A stretch of 64,000 bases of DNA from Robiginitomaculum sp. (GTDB taxonomy: Bacteria > Pseudomonadota > Alphaproteobacteria > Caulobacterales > Maricaulaceae): contig JAJFFP010000018.1 of the NCBI GenBank assembly GCA_021776595.1, positions 1-64,000 on the forward strand. Direction: 5' to 3'. The position numbers and the translations under genes are program-made. The notes under the pieces are model-generated. The model was not told the origin of the DNA. It was given only the letters and a program-made list of their open reading frames with translations, and ran no database searches. Shown in pieces: positions 32,986 to 41,506 of this stretch. Position 1 is the first letter of the stretch. The number at the start of each line of letters is the position of its first letter.

Positions 32986-33749
32986 ACCCGCTTGCTATTA
33001 TTGGCCATGCCGTCCTCACCCTGGTGCGTGAAGCCGGGGCCATCGGGCTTTTTGCCTGGCGCGGGGTGAGCGCCATTTTGTCCCCGCCCTGGTATGGGAG
33101 CCAATTGAGCGCGCAGCTCATGCGCATTGGTTATTTTTCCCTGCCGGTGGTGGGCCTGACTGCGGTTTTTACCGGGGCGGCGCTGGCGCTGAATATCTAT
33201 ACCGGCGGGGCGCGCTTTAATGCCGAACAATTTGTGCCCAATATTGTGGTGCTTGGTATTACCCGCGAGCTTGGGCCAGTGTTGGCGTCCCTGATGCTGG
33301 CCGGGCGGGTCAGCGCCGCCATGGCCGCTGAAATCGGGGCCATGCGCGTAACCGAGCAAATCGATGCCCTGGAAACCCTGTCCACCGACCCGTTTCGCTT
33401 TCTGGTGGGTCCGCGCATACTGGCCGCGATTATCACCGTGCCCCTTTTGGTGCTGGTGGCCGACATTATCGGTGTCCTTGGTGGCTGGGCGGTATCCACG
33501 CAAATCCTTGGCTTTAACGGGGCCACCTATATCCGCAATACCATTGATTTTGTAACCCGGTGGGATGTGGTTTCCGGCCTGATCAAGGCGGCCACCTTTG
33601 GCTTTATTATCGCATTGATGGGGTGTTATCACGGCTATCGCTCAAAGCGCGGCGCGCAAGGTGTGGGCCGGGCCACCACCAATGCCGTAGTCAGCGCCGC
33701 CATTTTGATCTTTGCCGCCAATTATGTCCTCACCACCTTGTTTGTCTGA
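32982..33749 (+). CDS. mlaE: MlaE-type ABC transporter permease
   Basis: The 255-residue membrane protein has the MlaE signature AALALNIYTGGARFNAEQFVP, ELGPVLASLMLAGRVSAAMAAEIG and MRVTEQIDALETLSTDP. Five or so membrane helices are visible. It forms the inner-membrane permease for phospholipid movement between membranes. AAGGAAAT precedes the ATG, which overlaps alr. The MlaD substrate-binding gene is not adjacent. Confidence 0.92.
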   Translation: MNPLAIIGHAVLTLVREAGAIGLFAWRGVSAILSPPWYGSQLSAQLMRIGYFSLPVVGLTAVFTGAALALNIYTGGARFNAEQFVPNIVVLGITRELGPVLASLMLAGRVSAAMAAEIGAMRVTEQIDALETLSTDPFRFLVGPRILAAIITVPLLVLVADIIGVLGGWAVSTQILGFNGATYIRNTIDFVTRWDVVSGLIKAATFGFIIALMGCYHGYRSKRGAQGVGRATTNAVVSAAILIFAANYVLTTLFV

Positions 33750-33759
33750 TGGCCCTGCT

Positions 33760-34539
33760 ATGACTGAAACCACCGATACCCTCAAAATTGCCATCCGCGA
33801 TGTCCATAAATCCTTTGGCAGCAATCACGTTTTGCGCGGGATTGATCTTGATGTCAGCGCCGGGCGTTCCATGGTGGTGATTGGCGGTTCCGGCACCGGC
33901 AAATCGGTGCTGCTTAAATGTATTTTAGGCCTGATTACCCCCGATAGCGGCAGCATCTGCATTGATGGCCAGCCGGTTACGCATTTAAGCGCGCGCAAGC
34001 GGGCACGGATCATGGCCAAGTTTGGCATGTTGTTTCAGGGCGGGGCCTTGTTTGACTCGCTAAGCGTTTGGGAAAATGTCGCCTTCCGCTTGCTGTATGC
34101 CGATGGCATGGGGCGGGTGGAGGCCAAAAAACAGGCCATTGCCGCGCTTAATCAGGTAAATCTTGGCGCTGAAATCATAAACCTCAGCCCGGCGGAATTA
34201 TCGGGTGGTATGCAAAAACGAGTAGGGCTGGCCCGCGCCATTGTCGCCCGCCCGGAAATTCTATTCTTTGATGAGCCCACCACCGGGCTGGATCCGATTA
34301 CCGCCGATGTGATCGACAATTTAATCCGCCGACAGGTCACCGCCCTTGGCGCCACCGCCGTTTCCATCACCCATGACATGGGGTCGGTCCGTAAAATTGC
34401 CGATGATGTAGCGATGATCCACGAGGGCAAGATCATCTGGCGTGGCCTTGCCAAAGACGTGGACAATTCCGGTAATGCTTATGTTGAGCAATTTGTCACC
34501 GGCAGCGAAAACGGCCCGATCAAGGTGCTGGCGCGTTAA
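33760..34539 (+). CDS. mlaF: MlaF-type ABC transporter ATP-binding protein
   Basis: The 259-residue ATPase has Walker A GGSGTGKSVLLK, signature LSGGMQKRVGLARAI, Walker B EILFFDEPTTGLDP and switch His in SITHDMGSV. It energises the MlaE permease, which ends 10 bases upstream. The ATG at 33760 is preferred; the longer frame starts inside mlaE. The stop overlaps by 4 bases the stop of the convergent SRPBCC gene. Confidence 0.92.
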   Translation: MTETTDTLKIAIRDVHKSFGSNHVLRGIDLDVSAGRSMVVIGGSGTGKSVLLKCILGLITPDSGSICIDGQPVTHLSARKRARIMAKFGMLFQGGALFDSLSVWENVAFRLLYADGMGRVEAKKQAIAALNQVNLGAEIINLSPAELSGGMQKRVGLARAIVARPEILFFDEPTTGLDPITADVIDNLIRRQVTALGATAVSITHDMGSVRKIADDVAMIHEGKIIWRGLAKDVDNSGNAYVEQFVTGSENGPIKVLAR

Positions 34540-34955
34540 GCCTCGACAACTTCACGCAATCTGGCCATGTGCTCATCCCAACCCGTGTCATGACTGGACA
34601 GCATGTTTAGCGCATCTGCCGGGCCGTCGCCCAGGCCTTCATGGGTCAGCGTCAGCTTTGTGCCCCCGGCGCATGGCTCAAGATCAAACGTGACCCTGGT
34701 CTCATGCCCTGCAAGCATAGTATGGGTGAAAGTGTAAACAAGGCGATTTGGCGCCTCCATTTCCAGCACCTCGCCCCAGCATAATTTTTCCCCCGGATGC
34801 TCTTTGGACATCAACGCATAAGCCTTGCCCCCGACAAAATCCTCCCGCCCTTCATGAAACCATTTTTCCAATAGGCTGGCCTTGGTCAGATAGGTAAAAA
34901 CCTTCTGCGGTGCCGCTTTCAATATAATGGTTTTTACCAGGGTCATCTCAGTCAT
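34536..34955 (-). CDS. SRPBCC (AHSA1-like) domain protein
   Basis: The 139-residue protein carries KTIILKAAPQKVFTYLTKASLLEKWF, LCWGEVLEMEAPNRLVYTFTH and TKLTLTHEGLG, as in the activator of Hsp90 ATPase/START-like fold. It makes a hydrophobic pocket; ligand unknown. It overlaps the ArsR gene by 8 bases, the frequent ArsR-SRPBCC pair, in which the regulator controls both genes. Confidence 0.85.
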   Translation of the reverse strand: MTEMTLVKTIILKAAPQKVFTYLTKASLLEKWFHEGREDFVGGKAYALMSKEHPGEKLCWGEVLEMEAPNRLVYTFTHTMLAGHETRVTFDLEPCAGGTKLTLTHEGLGDGPADALNMLSSHDTGWDEHMARLREVVEA

Positions 34956-35262
34956 TATCTTCCTCCAAGGCCTGTTTCAGGGCCTCCAGTTTTTCATCCC
35001 AGAACGCACTCATCTCATCCAGCCAGCGTTGCGCCTGTTGCAGTTTTTCAACGTGCAGATGGTGAATATGCTCCCGCCCCTGCACCTCCATACTGAGCAA
35101 GCCACACCGGCGCATCATCGCCAGATGCTTGGCCACCGCCGGGCGGGATATGCTAAAATTGGCGGCGATCTCTCCCACCCCCAGGCTTTGATGGCGCAAC
35201 ATGCCGACAATCTGTTGCCGGGTCGGGTCACCAATAGCCTTGAAAATCTCTGCGGTTTGCAT
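34948..35262 (-). CDS. ArsR-family transcriptional regulator
   Basis: The 104-residue winged-helix protein has IFKAIGDPTRQQIVGMLRHQ, VGEIAANFSISRPAVAKHLAMMRRCGLL and EGREH-like EVQGREHIHHL. No metal-binding CxC motif is present, so it is not a classic arsenic sensor. It is the first gene of the unit with the SRPBCC gene. Tandem operator-like repeats precede it. Confidence 0.9.
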   Translation of the reverse strand: MQTAEIFKAIGDPTRQQIVGMLRHQSLGVGEIAANFSISRPAVAKHLAMMRRCGLLSMEVQGREHIHHLHVEKLQQAQRWLDEMSAFWDEKLEALKQALEEDND

Positions 35263-35267
35263 AATAG

Positions 35268-35307
35268 GGAACCTTTTCGTTTCCTTTATAAGAAACCTTT
35301 TAGTTCC
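35268..35307. promoter_or_regulatory. Tandem ArsR operator-like repeats
   Basis: Two imperfect palindromes, GGAACCTTTTCGTTTCC at 35268-35284 and GAAACCTTTTAGTTCC at 35292-35307, are spaced about 24 bases apart. They begin 6 bases before the arsR start and lie in the shared gap with the YjbR-type gene, so both could be repressed together. Confidence 0.6.
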
Positions 35308-35357
35308 ATGTCAAGTCTATCTTGCATTTGGTTTGGTTGATGGATAGAATTTTTGCC

Positions 35358-35714
35358 ATGATCGATCATGCCATGTTTCGGGTCATCGCACTGTCTTTGC
35401 CAGGGGCGATAGAAAAGCCACATTTCGACCGAACCTCGTTTCGTGTCGATGGCAAGGGTGGCAAGATATTCGCCACCATGGGTCAAAACGCCAAAAATGC
35501 CAATCTGATATTATTGCGCGATGAGCAGGAAATGTTGATGGGTGCTGAACCTGAAACTTTTACTCGTGTACCCAACAAATGGGGTGAGAATGGCTGCACA
35601 ACAATACACTTTGAGTTTATAGATCACGATACAGCCCGCACAGCCTTAATGATCGCCTGGCGTAATGCAGCACCAAAAAAACTGCTTGCTTTAAAGCAGT
35701 CAACGCGCACTTAA
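35358..35714 (+). CDS. MmcQ/YjbR family protein
   Basis: The protein of about 118 residues has FRVIALSLPGAIEKPHFDRTSFRV, GKIFATM and NKWGENGCTTIHF, the MmcQ/YjbR (CyaY-like fold) pattern. The family is predicted to bind DNA but its role is not settled. The start at 35358 fits the family; ATGs at 35322 and 35340 are also possible. It is divergent from arsR. Confidence 0.75.
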   Translation: MIDHAMFRVIALSLPGAIEKPHFDRTSFRVDGKGGKIFATMGQNAKNANLILLRDEQEMLMGAEPETFTRVPNKWGENGCTTIHFEFIDHDTARTALMIAWRNAAPKKLLALKQSTRT

Positions 35715-35792
35715 TGGAGTTGCTTTAACTCCCTTGCCACCATCATAAAAATACAATAGAACATATCATGAACTTATGGGGTGTGATTCATT

Positions 35793-37190
35793 ATGGTCAA
35801 GCTAGCCACGCTTTTTGTTTGCCAGTCCTGCGGCGAGGCTTATGGCAAATGGGCCGGACGCTGCGAGGCCTGCGGCGGGTGGAATTCACTGGTTGAGGAA
35901 ACCGCAGATAGCGGCCCTGCCTCCACCCGGCCAAAGACGCGGACCACGAAATCGCGCGGCGTGGCGTTTCATGATCTGCAAAGCGCCGAAGCACCCCTTC
36001 CCCGTATGCAGACAAATATTGCCGAATTTGACCGGGTGTGCGGCGGCGGTATTGTCCCCGGCTCCGCCCTGCTGATTGGCGGCGATCCGGGCATTGGTAA
36101 ATCGACGCTTCTGCTACAGGCCGCCGCAAAACTGGCCAAGGGCGGGTCCAAAGTGGCCTATGTCTCTGGCGAGGAGGCCATCGATCAAATCCGCAGTCGC
36201 GCCCAAAGGCTGGGCCTTGCCGACACCGATGTGATGCTGGCCACTGAAACGGCTTTGGGGCCGATACTGGATGCGCTCAAGCGCGAAAAACCGGACTTTG
36301 TGGTAATTGATTCCATCCAAACCCTGTGGAGCGATGCCCTTGGCGCGGCGCCGGGCACCGTCAGTCAGGTGCGCGCCTGTGCACAGGAACTGACCCGGTT
36401 TGCCAAAAAACGTGGTTGCGCTGTGGTGCTGGTCGGCCACGTGACCAAGGATGGTCAGATTGCCGGGCCCCGTGTGATCGAGCATATGGTGGATAGTGTG
36501 CTGTATTTTGAGGGCGAGCGAGGGCACCAGTTTCGCATATTGCGCGCGGTAAAAAACCGCTTTGGACCAACCGATGAAATTGGCGTATTTGAAATGTCTG
36601 ATGCGGGCCTGCGCGAAGTGGCCAACCCGTCGGCACTGTTTCTGGACGGTCGAGAGGACCACACCACCGGCACCGCCGTTTTTGCCGGACTGGAGGGAAC
36701 GCGCCCGGTGCTCACCGAAATTCAGGCGCTGGTGGCCCCCGCCGCCTTTGGCACCCCGCGCCGCGCCGTGGTCGGCTGGGACAATGCGCGTCTGGCCATG
36801 GTGCTGGCGGTGCTGGAAACCCGTTGCGGGTTTTCCTTTGGCGGCAAGGATGTTTATCTCAACGTGGCCGGCGGGCTTAAAATCTCTGAACCGGCGGCGG
36901 ATCTGGCGGTGGCGGCGGCGCTAATATCTTCGGCGCTGGACCTGCCTTTGCCCCCAAAATCAGTGGTTTGCGGAGAGATTGCCCTGTCGGGGGATATTCG
37001 CCCGGTTTCGCGTATGAGCGCGCGTTTGAAAGAAGCCAGCAAGCTGGGTTTTGAGCACGCCATCAGCCCGGCCAATAAAAATGACCGACAAACTGAGCGT
37101 AATTTTGGTTGCACCATTGCGAAAATGGTCAAATTAAGCGATCTTATAGACCTGATCGATACCGGCGAATCGATAACAACCCAGGAGTAA
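35793..37190 (+). CDS. radA: DNA repair protein RadA
   Basis: The 465-residue protein has a four-cysteine zinc finger (C10, C13, C24, C27), a RecA-like core with GGDPGIGKSTLLLQ, the RadA motif KNRFG, and a Lon-like C-terminal domain (CGEIALSGDIRPV). It promotes branch migration in recombination. GGGGTG lies about 9 bases before the ATG. It is followed by cvpA and purF. Confidence 0.96.
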   Translation: MVKLATLFVCQSCGEAYGKWAGRCEACGGWNSLVEETADSGPASTRPKTRTTKSRGVAFHDLQSAEAPLPRMQTNIAEFDRVCGGGIVPGSALLIGGDPGIGKSTLLLQAAAKLAKGGSKVAYVSGEEAIDQIRSRAQRLGLADTDVMLATETALGPILDALKREKPDFVVIDSIQTLWSDALGAAPGTVSQVRACAQELTRFAKKRGCAVVLVGHVTKDGQIAGPRVIEHMVDSVLYFEGERGHQFRILRAVKNRFGPTDEIGVFEMSDAGLREVANPSALFLDGREDHTTGTAVFAGLEGTRPVLTEIQALVAPAAFGTPRRAVVGWDNARLAMVLAVLETRCGFSFGGKDVYLNVAGGLKISEPAADLAVAAALISSALDLPLPPKSVVCGEIALSGDIRPVSRMSARLKEASKLGFEHAISPANKNDRQTERNFGCTIAKMVKLSDLIDLIDTGESITTQE

Positions 37191-37194
37191 GGGT

Positions 37195-37863
37195 TTGGAT
37201 GGTAGCTCTGTAACCGCTTTTGATGCCTTTGCGCTTGGGCTTTTGTTTTTGTCCGGCATTTTGGCGTTGACGCGTGGCTTCGTTCGCGAGGCCTTGTCTG
37301 TCACGGCTTTTGTCGTGGCGGCACTGGCCACCATATTCACCTATCCCACTTTCAAAATTCCCATGCGCGGCCTGATTACACCGGGCTGGGCGGCTGATGC
37401 GTTTACCATCGCCGGCGTGTTCATACTGGTTTACATGGCCGTTACGCTGGTGACACACCATTTCACCGAACGGTTGCGCGGCGGATCCGATGTCGGCACG
37501 CTGGACCGCAGCGCCGGGTTTGTTTTTGGTATTGTCCGTGGCATGGCGTTACTTGGGCTGGCGCTGATCCTTTTTAACCAGCTCACGCCGCGTGACCGCA
37601 TGCCCCGCTGGCTGGTCCATGCCAAACTTTATCCCGCAATCAATGCTACGGCGCGGGCACTGCAAGCCCTGGCCCCGGCCTCGGCCCCGGTTAACAAGCG
37701 CGCGGTTAGCGCCTCGGCAGACGCCGTGCCGGAAAAATCACTTGATAAAGATCGGCAGGACAAGGATCAGGGCTATGGTCGTGGCGAGCGCCAGAGCCTT
37801 GACCAGCTTATCACCACGTCCACCGAAAATGATGACAAAAAACCTGCCAAGGATAAAAAGTGA
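37195..37863 (+). CDS. cvpA: CvpA family membrane protein
   Basis: The 222-residue protein has four membrane segments in the first 140 residues and a polar, charged C-terminal tail (KSLDKDRQDKDQGYGRGE region). The start is TTG, supported by AGGAG 7 bases before it. CvpA was named for colicin V production and is linked to envelope stability. It overlaps purF at the stop/start junction TGATG, the gene pair also found in E. coli. Confidence 0.9.
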   Translation: MDGSSVTAFDAFALGLLFLSGILALTRGFVREALSVTAFVVAALATIFTYPTFKIPMRGLITPGWAADAFTIAGVFILVYMAVTLVTHHFTERLRGGSDVGTLDRSAGFVFGIVRGMALLGLALILFNQLTPRDRMPRWLVHAKLYPAINATARALQALAPASAPVNKRAVSASADAVPEKSLDKDRQDKDQGYGRGERQSLDQLITTSTENDDKKPAKDKK

Positions 37864-39350
37864 TGCACCGCCAAAACCATCATGCCTGGCCCTCATTGCT
37901 GATCGACCCCTATGAAGATAAACCTCGCGAGGAATGCGGGGTTTTTGGTGTTTTTGGTCTGCAAGACGCCGCCGCCCTGAGCGTGCTTGGCCTTCATGGC
38001 CTGCAACACCGGGGCCAGGAAGCCTGTGGCATTACCGCCTATGATGGCAAGCGCTTTCACTCGGAACGCCATATGGGGCTGGTCAGTGACAATTTTGCTG
38101 GCACCGATGTCGCCGCCCGATTGCCTGGAGATGCTGCCATTGGTCATGTGCGCTATTCGACCCAGGGTGAAACGGCGCTACGCAATGTGCAGCCGCTTTA
38201 TGCAGATCTGAAATCCGGCGGCATTGCCGTAGCCCATAATGGCAATCTGACCAATGCACGCGCCCTGCGCGAAACCCTGGTCAGCAATGGTGCAATATTT
38301 CAATCCACCTCAGATACCGAAGTGGTGCTGCAATTGGTGGCCCGCTCCCGCCGCACCAATCTTGTGCACCGCTTTATTGATGCCCTGAAACAGATCGAGG
38401 GTGCTTATGCACTGGTGGCGCTGACCAATAAAAAACTGATCGGCGCGCGCGACCCTTATGGCATTCGCCCGCTGGTGCTGGGCCTTCTGGATGGCGCGCC
38501 GGTGCTGGCCTCCGAAACGTGCGCGCTGGATATGATCGGGGCGACTTTTGAGCGCAATATTGAACCTGGCGAAGTGGTGGTGATCACCAAAGACGGGGTG
38601 GAAAGTTACCAGCCCTTTGCCAAGGTCCGCCCGCGCCCCTGTGTTTTTGAGTTTGTTTATTTTGCCCGGCCTGATTCCATTGTAGACGGCAAAAGCGTTT
38701 ACGAAGTGCGCAAGCGCATGGGCCAGAGACTGGCCATTGAGCACCCTGCGGATGTGGATGTGATTGTGCCGGTGCCGGATTCTGGCGTTCCAGCCGCTCT
38801 TGGGTTTTCACAAGGGGCCAATATTCCGTTTGAACTTGGCATAATCCGCAACCATTATGTAGGCCGCACCTTTATCCAGCCCAGCCAGTCGATCCGCGAC
38901 CTTGGCGTACGCCTTAAACATGCCGCCAACCGCGCAGTATTAAAAGACAAGCGGGTTTTACTGGTTGATGATTCCATTGTGCGGGGCACGACCTCCTTGA
39001 AAATTGTGCGCATGGTACGCGAAGCCGGGGCCAGTGAAGTGCATTTTCGCTCTGCCAGTCCACAAATCCGTTTCCCTGATTTTTATGGCATTGATTTGCC
39101 CGATGCCGAGCGCCTGTTGGCAGCCCGCCATAATCATGCTGCCATGGAAAAAATGCTGGAGGTAGACAGCCTCGGCTTTCTTTCCGTTGATGGCCTTTAT
39201 TGGGCCATGGGTGAAGAACGCCGAAATGATGATGCCCCGGCCTATTCAGACCATTATTTTACCGGGGATTACCCCACACGTTTAACCGATTTTGAACATC
39301 ACAATTCTGACAAGGCCAAGCAGTTATCGCTGCTTTCCGAAGTCGCATAA
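37863..39350 (+). CDS. purF: Amidophosphoribosyltransferase
   Basis: The 495-residue enzyme makes phosphoribosylamine from PRPP and glutamine, the first step of purine synthesis. The catalytic Cys is in PREECGVFGVFG at residue 25, so a propeptide of 24 residues must be removed. GLQHRGQE, YSTQGE and the PRPP loop VLLVDDSIVRGTTS are present. The ATG at 37863 follows cvpA directly. Confidence 0.96.
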   Translation: MHRQNHHAWPSLLIDPYEDKPREECGVFGVFGLQDAAALSVLGLHGLQHRGQEACGITAYDGKRFHSERHMGLVSDNFAGTDVAARLPGDAAIGHVRYSTQGETALRNVQPLYADLKSGGIAVAHNGNLTNARALRETLVSNGAIFQSTSDTEVVLQLVARSRRTNLVHRFIDALKQIEGAYALVALTNKKLIGARDPYGIRPLVLGLLDGAPVLASETCALDMIGATFERNIEPGEVVVITKDGVESYQPFAKVRPRPCVFEFVYFARPDSIVDGKSVYEVRKRMGQRLAIEHPADVDVIVPVPDSGVPAALGFSQGANIPFELGIIRNHYVGRTFIQPSQSIRDLGVRLKHAANRAVLKDKRVLLVDDSIVRGTTSLKIVRMVREAGASEVHFRSASPQIRFPDFYGIDLPDAERLLAARHNHAAMEKMLEVDSLGFLSVDGLYWAMGEERRNDDAPAYSDHYFTGDYPTRLTDFEHHNSDKAKQLSLLSEVA

Positions 39351-39358
39351 GGCCAGAC

Positions 39359-40096
39359 ATGACAAATCCAGAACATAATTTCGAGGGAAAAGTCGCCCTT
39401 GTCACCGGTGCCACACGCGGCATTGGCCGCGCCGTTGCTCTGGCCTTGGCCGAACGTGGTGCCCATATCATTGCCGTCGGGCGCACCCAGGGCGCCCTGG
39501 AAGCACTGGATGATGCCATCGCGGGCACACCAGGTTCCGCCTCATTGGTGCCCGTGGACCTGACTGATATGGAGGCGATTGATCGCCTTGGCGGGGTCAT
39601 TGCCCAACGCTGGGGCCATCTTGATATTCTGATCGGCAATGCCGGCCAGTTGGGCATGGTCGGCCCCACCGCCCATATTGATCCCAAAACCTGGGAGGAT
39701 GTCATGGCGGTGAATGTCAATGCCAACTGGCGGCTGATCCGCTCCATGGACCCGCTATTACGCGCGGCACCAGCGGGGCGGGCGATATTTGTCACCTCAG
39801 GTGCTGCCCGTAGCCAGCGCCCGTTTTTCGCGCTTTACAGTGCTTCAAAAGCGGCCCTAGATGCCCTGATTACCTGCTATGTCAAAGAAGTTGAAAAGCT
39901 GCCCTTACGGGTCAATTTGGTAAACCCAGGCCCCACACGCACCGCTATGCGGCAAAAGGCCATGCCCGGCGAGGACCCGCAAAGTGTGCCCGCCCCGGAG
40001 GGGATCACACCGCTGTTTCTGGAATTATCCAGCGCCGATTGCACACGACACGGAGAATGGGTGGATTTTGCCGATTGGAAAGCGGCGCAAGGTTAA
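39359..40096 (+). CDS. Short-chain dehydrogenase/reductase
   Basis: The 245-residue protein has TGATRGIGRAVA (NAD(P) site), GNAGQLG and catalytic Ser and Tyr/Lys in VTSGAAR and YSASKAALDAL. It is 8 bases after purF. The substrate is not known. The stop overlaps the hemN stop by 4 bases, convergent. Confidence 0.9.
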   Translation: MTNPEHNFEGKVALVTGATRGIGRAVALALAERGAHIIAVGRTQGALEALDDAIAGTPGSASLVPVDLTDMEAIDRLGGVIAQRWGHLDILIGNAGQLGMVGPTAHIDPKTWEDVMAVNVNANWRLIRSMDPLLRAAPAGRAIFVTSGAARSQRPFFALYSASKAALDALITCYVKEVEKLPLRVNLVNPGPTRTAMRQKAMPGEDPQSVPAPEGITPLFLELSSADCTRHGEWVDFADWKAAQG

Positions 40097-41445
40097 ACCG
40101 CGCGCGAATGGCGTTTAGCACTGGCCTGCCAGTGGGTGTCAAAACAGGCAGCAATATTGCGCACAAACATACGTCCCTGCGCCGTAACCGTGATCTTTTT
40201 TCCCTGAATATTTATCAGACCATCTGCCGCCAGCACGCGCAGTTTTTCAAGGGCATCGTCCAGCGCCTCTGGCGCAGCGTTAAAGGCATGGGTATGGGCA
40301 TCCAAATCCAGCTTCATCGTGCTCATGATCTGCATAATGGCAGCGCGGCGCATGGCATCTTCACCTTGCAACACCACCCCGCGCACGATGGGCAGTTGTC
40401 CGGCTGAAATGGCCTTGCGCCACTGATCAAGAGAAGGCGCATTTTGCACATAACCCGGCCCAAGCGCACCAATGGATGACGCCCCAAGGCCCAGTAAAAT
40501 GCCGGCTGTATCGGTGGTGTAGCCCTGAAAATTACGGCGCAACGTGCCTGCGCTCACCGCTTTGGCCATGTCATCTTCGGGGTGCGCATAATGATCAAAG
40601 CCCACCGCCACATACCCGGCGCCTTCCAGCACCCGGCCCACTTCACAGGCCTCACCATAGCGCTCTTCCATGCCCGGCAAATCCTCCTGACGGATCATTT
40701 CCTGGTGCTTTTTGAACCAGGGCACATGGGCATAGCCAAATACGGCGAGACGGTCAGGCCGCAGGGAAATCGCCAGCTCCGTGCTGCGGCGAACGTCCTC
40801 GATGCGTTGTCCGGGCAAGCCATAAATCAGGTCAAAATTGATGGCGTCTATGCCCTTCGCGCGAAGCCATTCCACAGTTTGTTTGACCATGGCAAAGGGC
40901 TGGATTCGGTTGATTTTCTCCTGCACGTGGAGGTTAAAATCCTGCACACCCAATGAGGCCCGTGTAACACCGGCCTTTGCCAGGGCCTTCGCCTTGTGCG
41001 CGCTCATGGTGCGCGGATCAATCTCAACGGCCAGTTCCATATTCGGCAAAGAGCCAAAAATGGATCTTATTTTGGCGCATAGTGCGGTAAAATCCTCATC
41101 ATCAAGCATAGTGGGGCTGCCCCCGCCAAAATGCACATGGGCCAGACCGGCATGATGATCCGGCAGGGCCGCCGCCAGCAAATCCATCTCGGCCATCAGA
41201 TATTTTGCATAGGCACCAACCCGGTCATAGGTGTGGGCAATGGTCGTATGACACCCGCAATACCAGCACATTTTCTGGCAAAACGGGATGTGCACATAAA
41301 GCGAAAGCGGCTCGTCCGGTGCCATTTGCGAGAGCCAGCGGCGATAGTCCGCCGCGCCTACGTCTTTGCTAAACTGCACCGCCGTAGGGTAACTGGTATA
41401 GCGCGGCACTTCGGCCAAGGCATATTTTCCAAGCACAGGTTTCAT
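40093..41445 (-). CDS. hemN: Oxygen-independent coproporphyrinogen III dehydrogenase
   Basis: The protein of about 450 residues is a radical-SAM enzyme that makes protoporphyrinogen IX without oxygen. The cluster motif is in HIPFCQKMCWYCGCHT, with the extra Cys typical of true HemN. HFGGGSPTML, EIDPRTMS and the HemN C-terminal domain are present. The N-terminal PRYTSYPTA supports the ATG at 41445; an in-frame ATG at 41529 overlaps der. Neither has a clear ribosome site. The organism is thus equipped for haem synthesis at low oxygen. Confidence 0.92.
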   Translation of the reverse strand: MKPVLGKYALAEVPRYTSYPTAVQFSKDVGAADYRRWLSQMAPDEPLSLYVHIPFCQKMCWYCGCHTTIAHTYDRVGAYAKYLMAEMDLLAAALPDHHAGLAHVHFGGGSPTMLDDEDFTALCAKIRSIFGSLPNMELAVEIDPRTMSAHKAKALAKAGVTRASLGVQDFNLHVQEKINRIQPFAMVKQTVEWLRAKGIDAINFDLIYGLPGQRIEDVRRSTELAISLRPDRLAVFGYAHVPWFKKHQEMIRQEDLPGMEERYGEACEVGRVLEGAGYVAVGFDHYAHPEDDMAKAVSAGTLRRNFQGYTTDTAGILLGLGASSIGALGPGYVQNAPSLDQWRKAISAGQLPIVRGVVLQGEDAMRRAAIMQIMSTMKLDLDAHTHAFNAAPEALDDALEKLRVLAADGLINIQGKKITVTAQGRMFVRNIAACFDTHWQASAKRHSRAV

Positions 41446-41506
41446 ATTATCTGTGTGCACTGCAATACCGCCATTGCCAATGCGACCTTTTGGCTCCGGG
41501 CGCGCC

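Noticed and set aside
32718-33632. Minus-strand open frame of 304 codons
   Set aside because: It is antisense to alr and mlaE, both well supported; the peptide is low-complexity and resembles no family.
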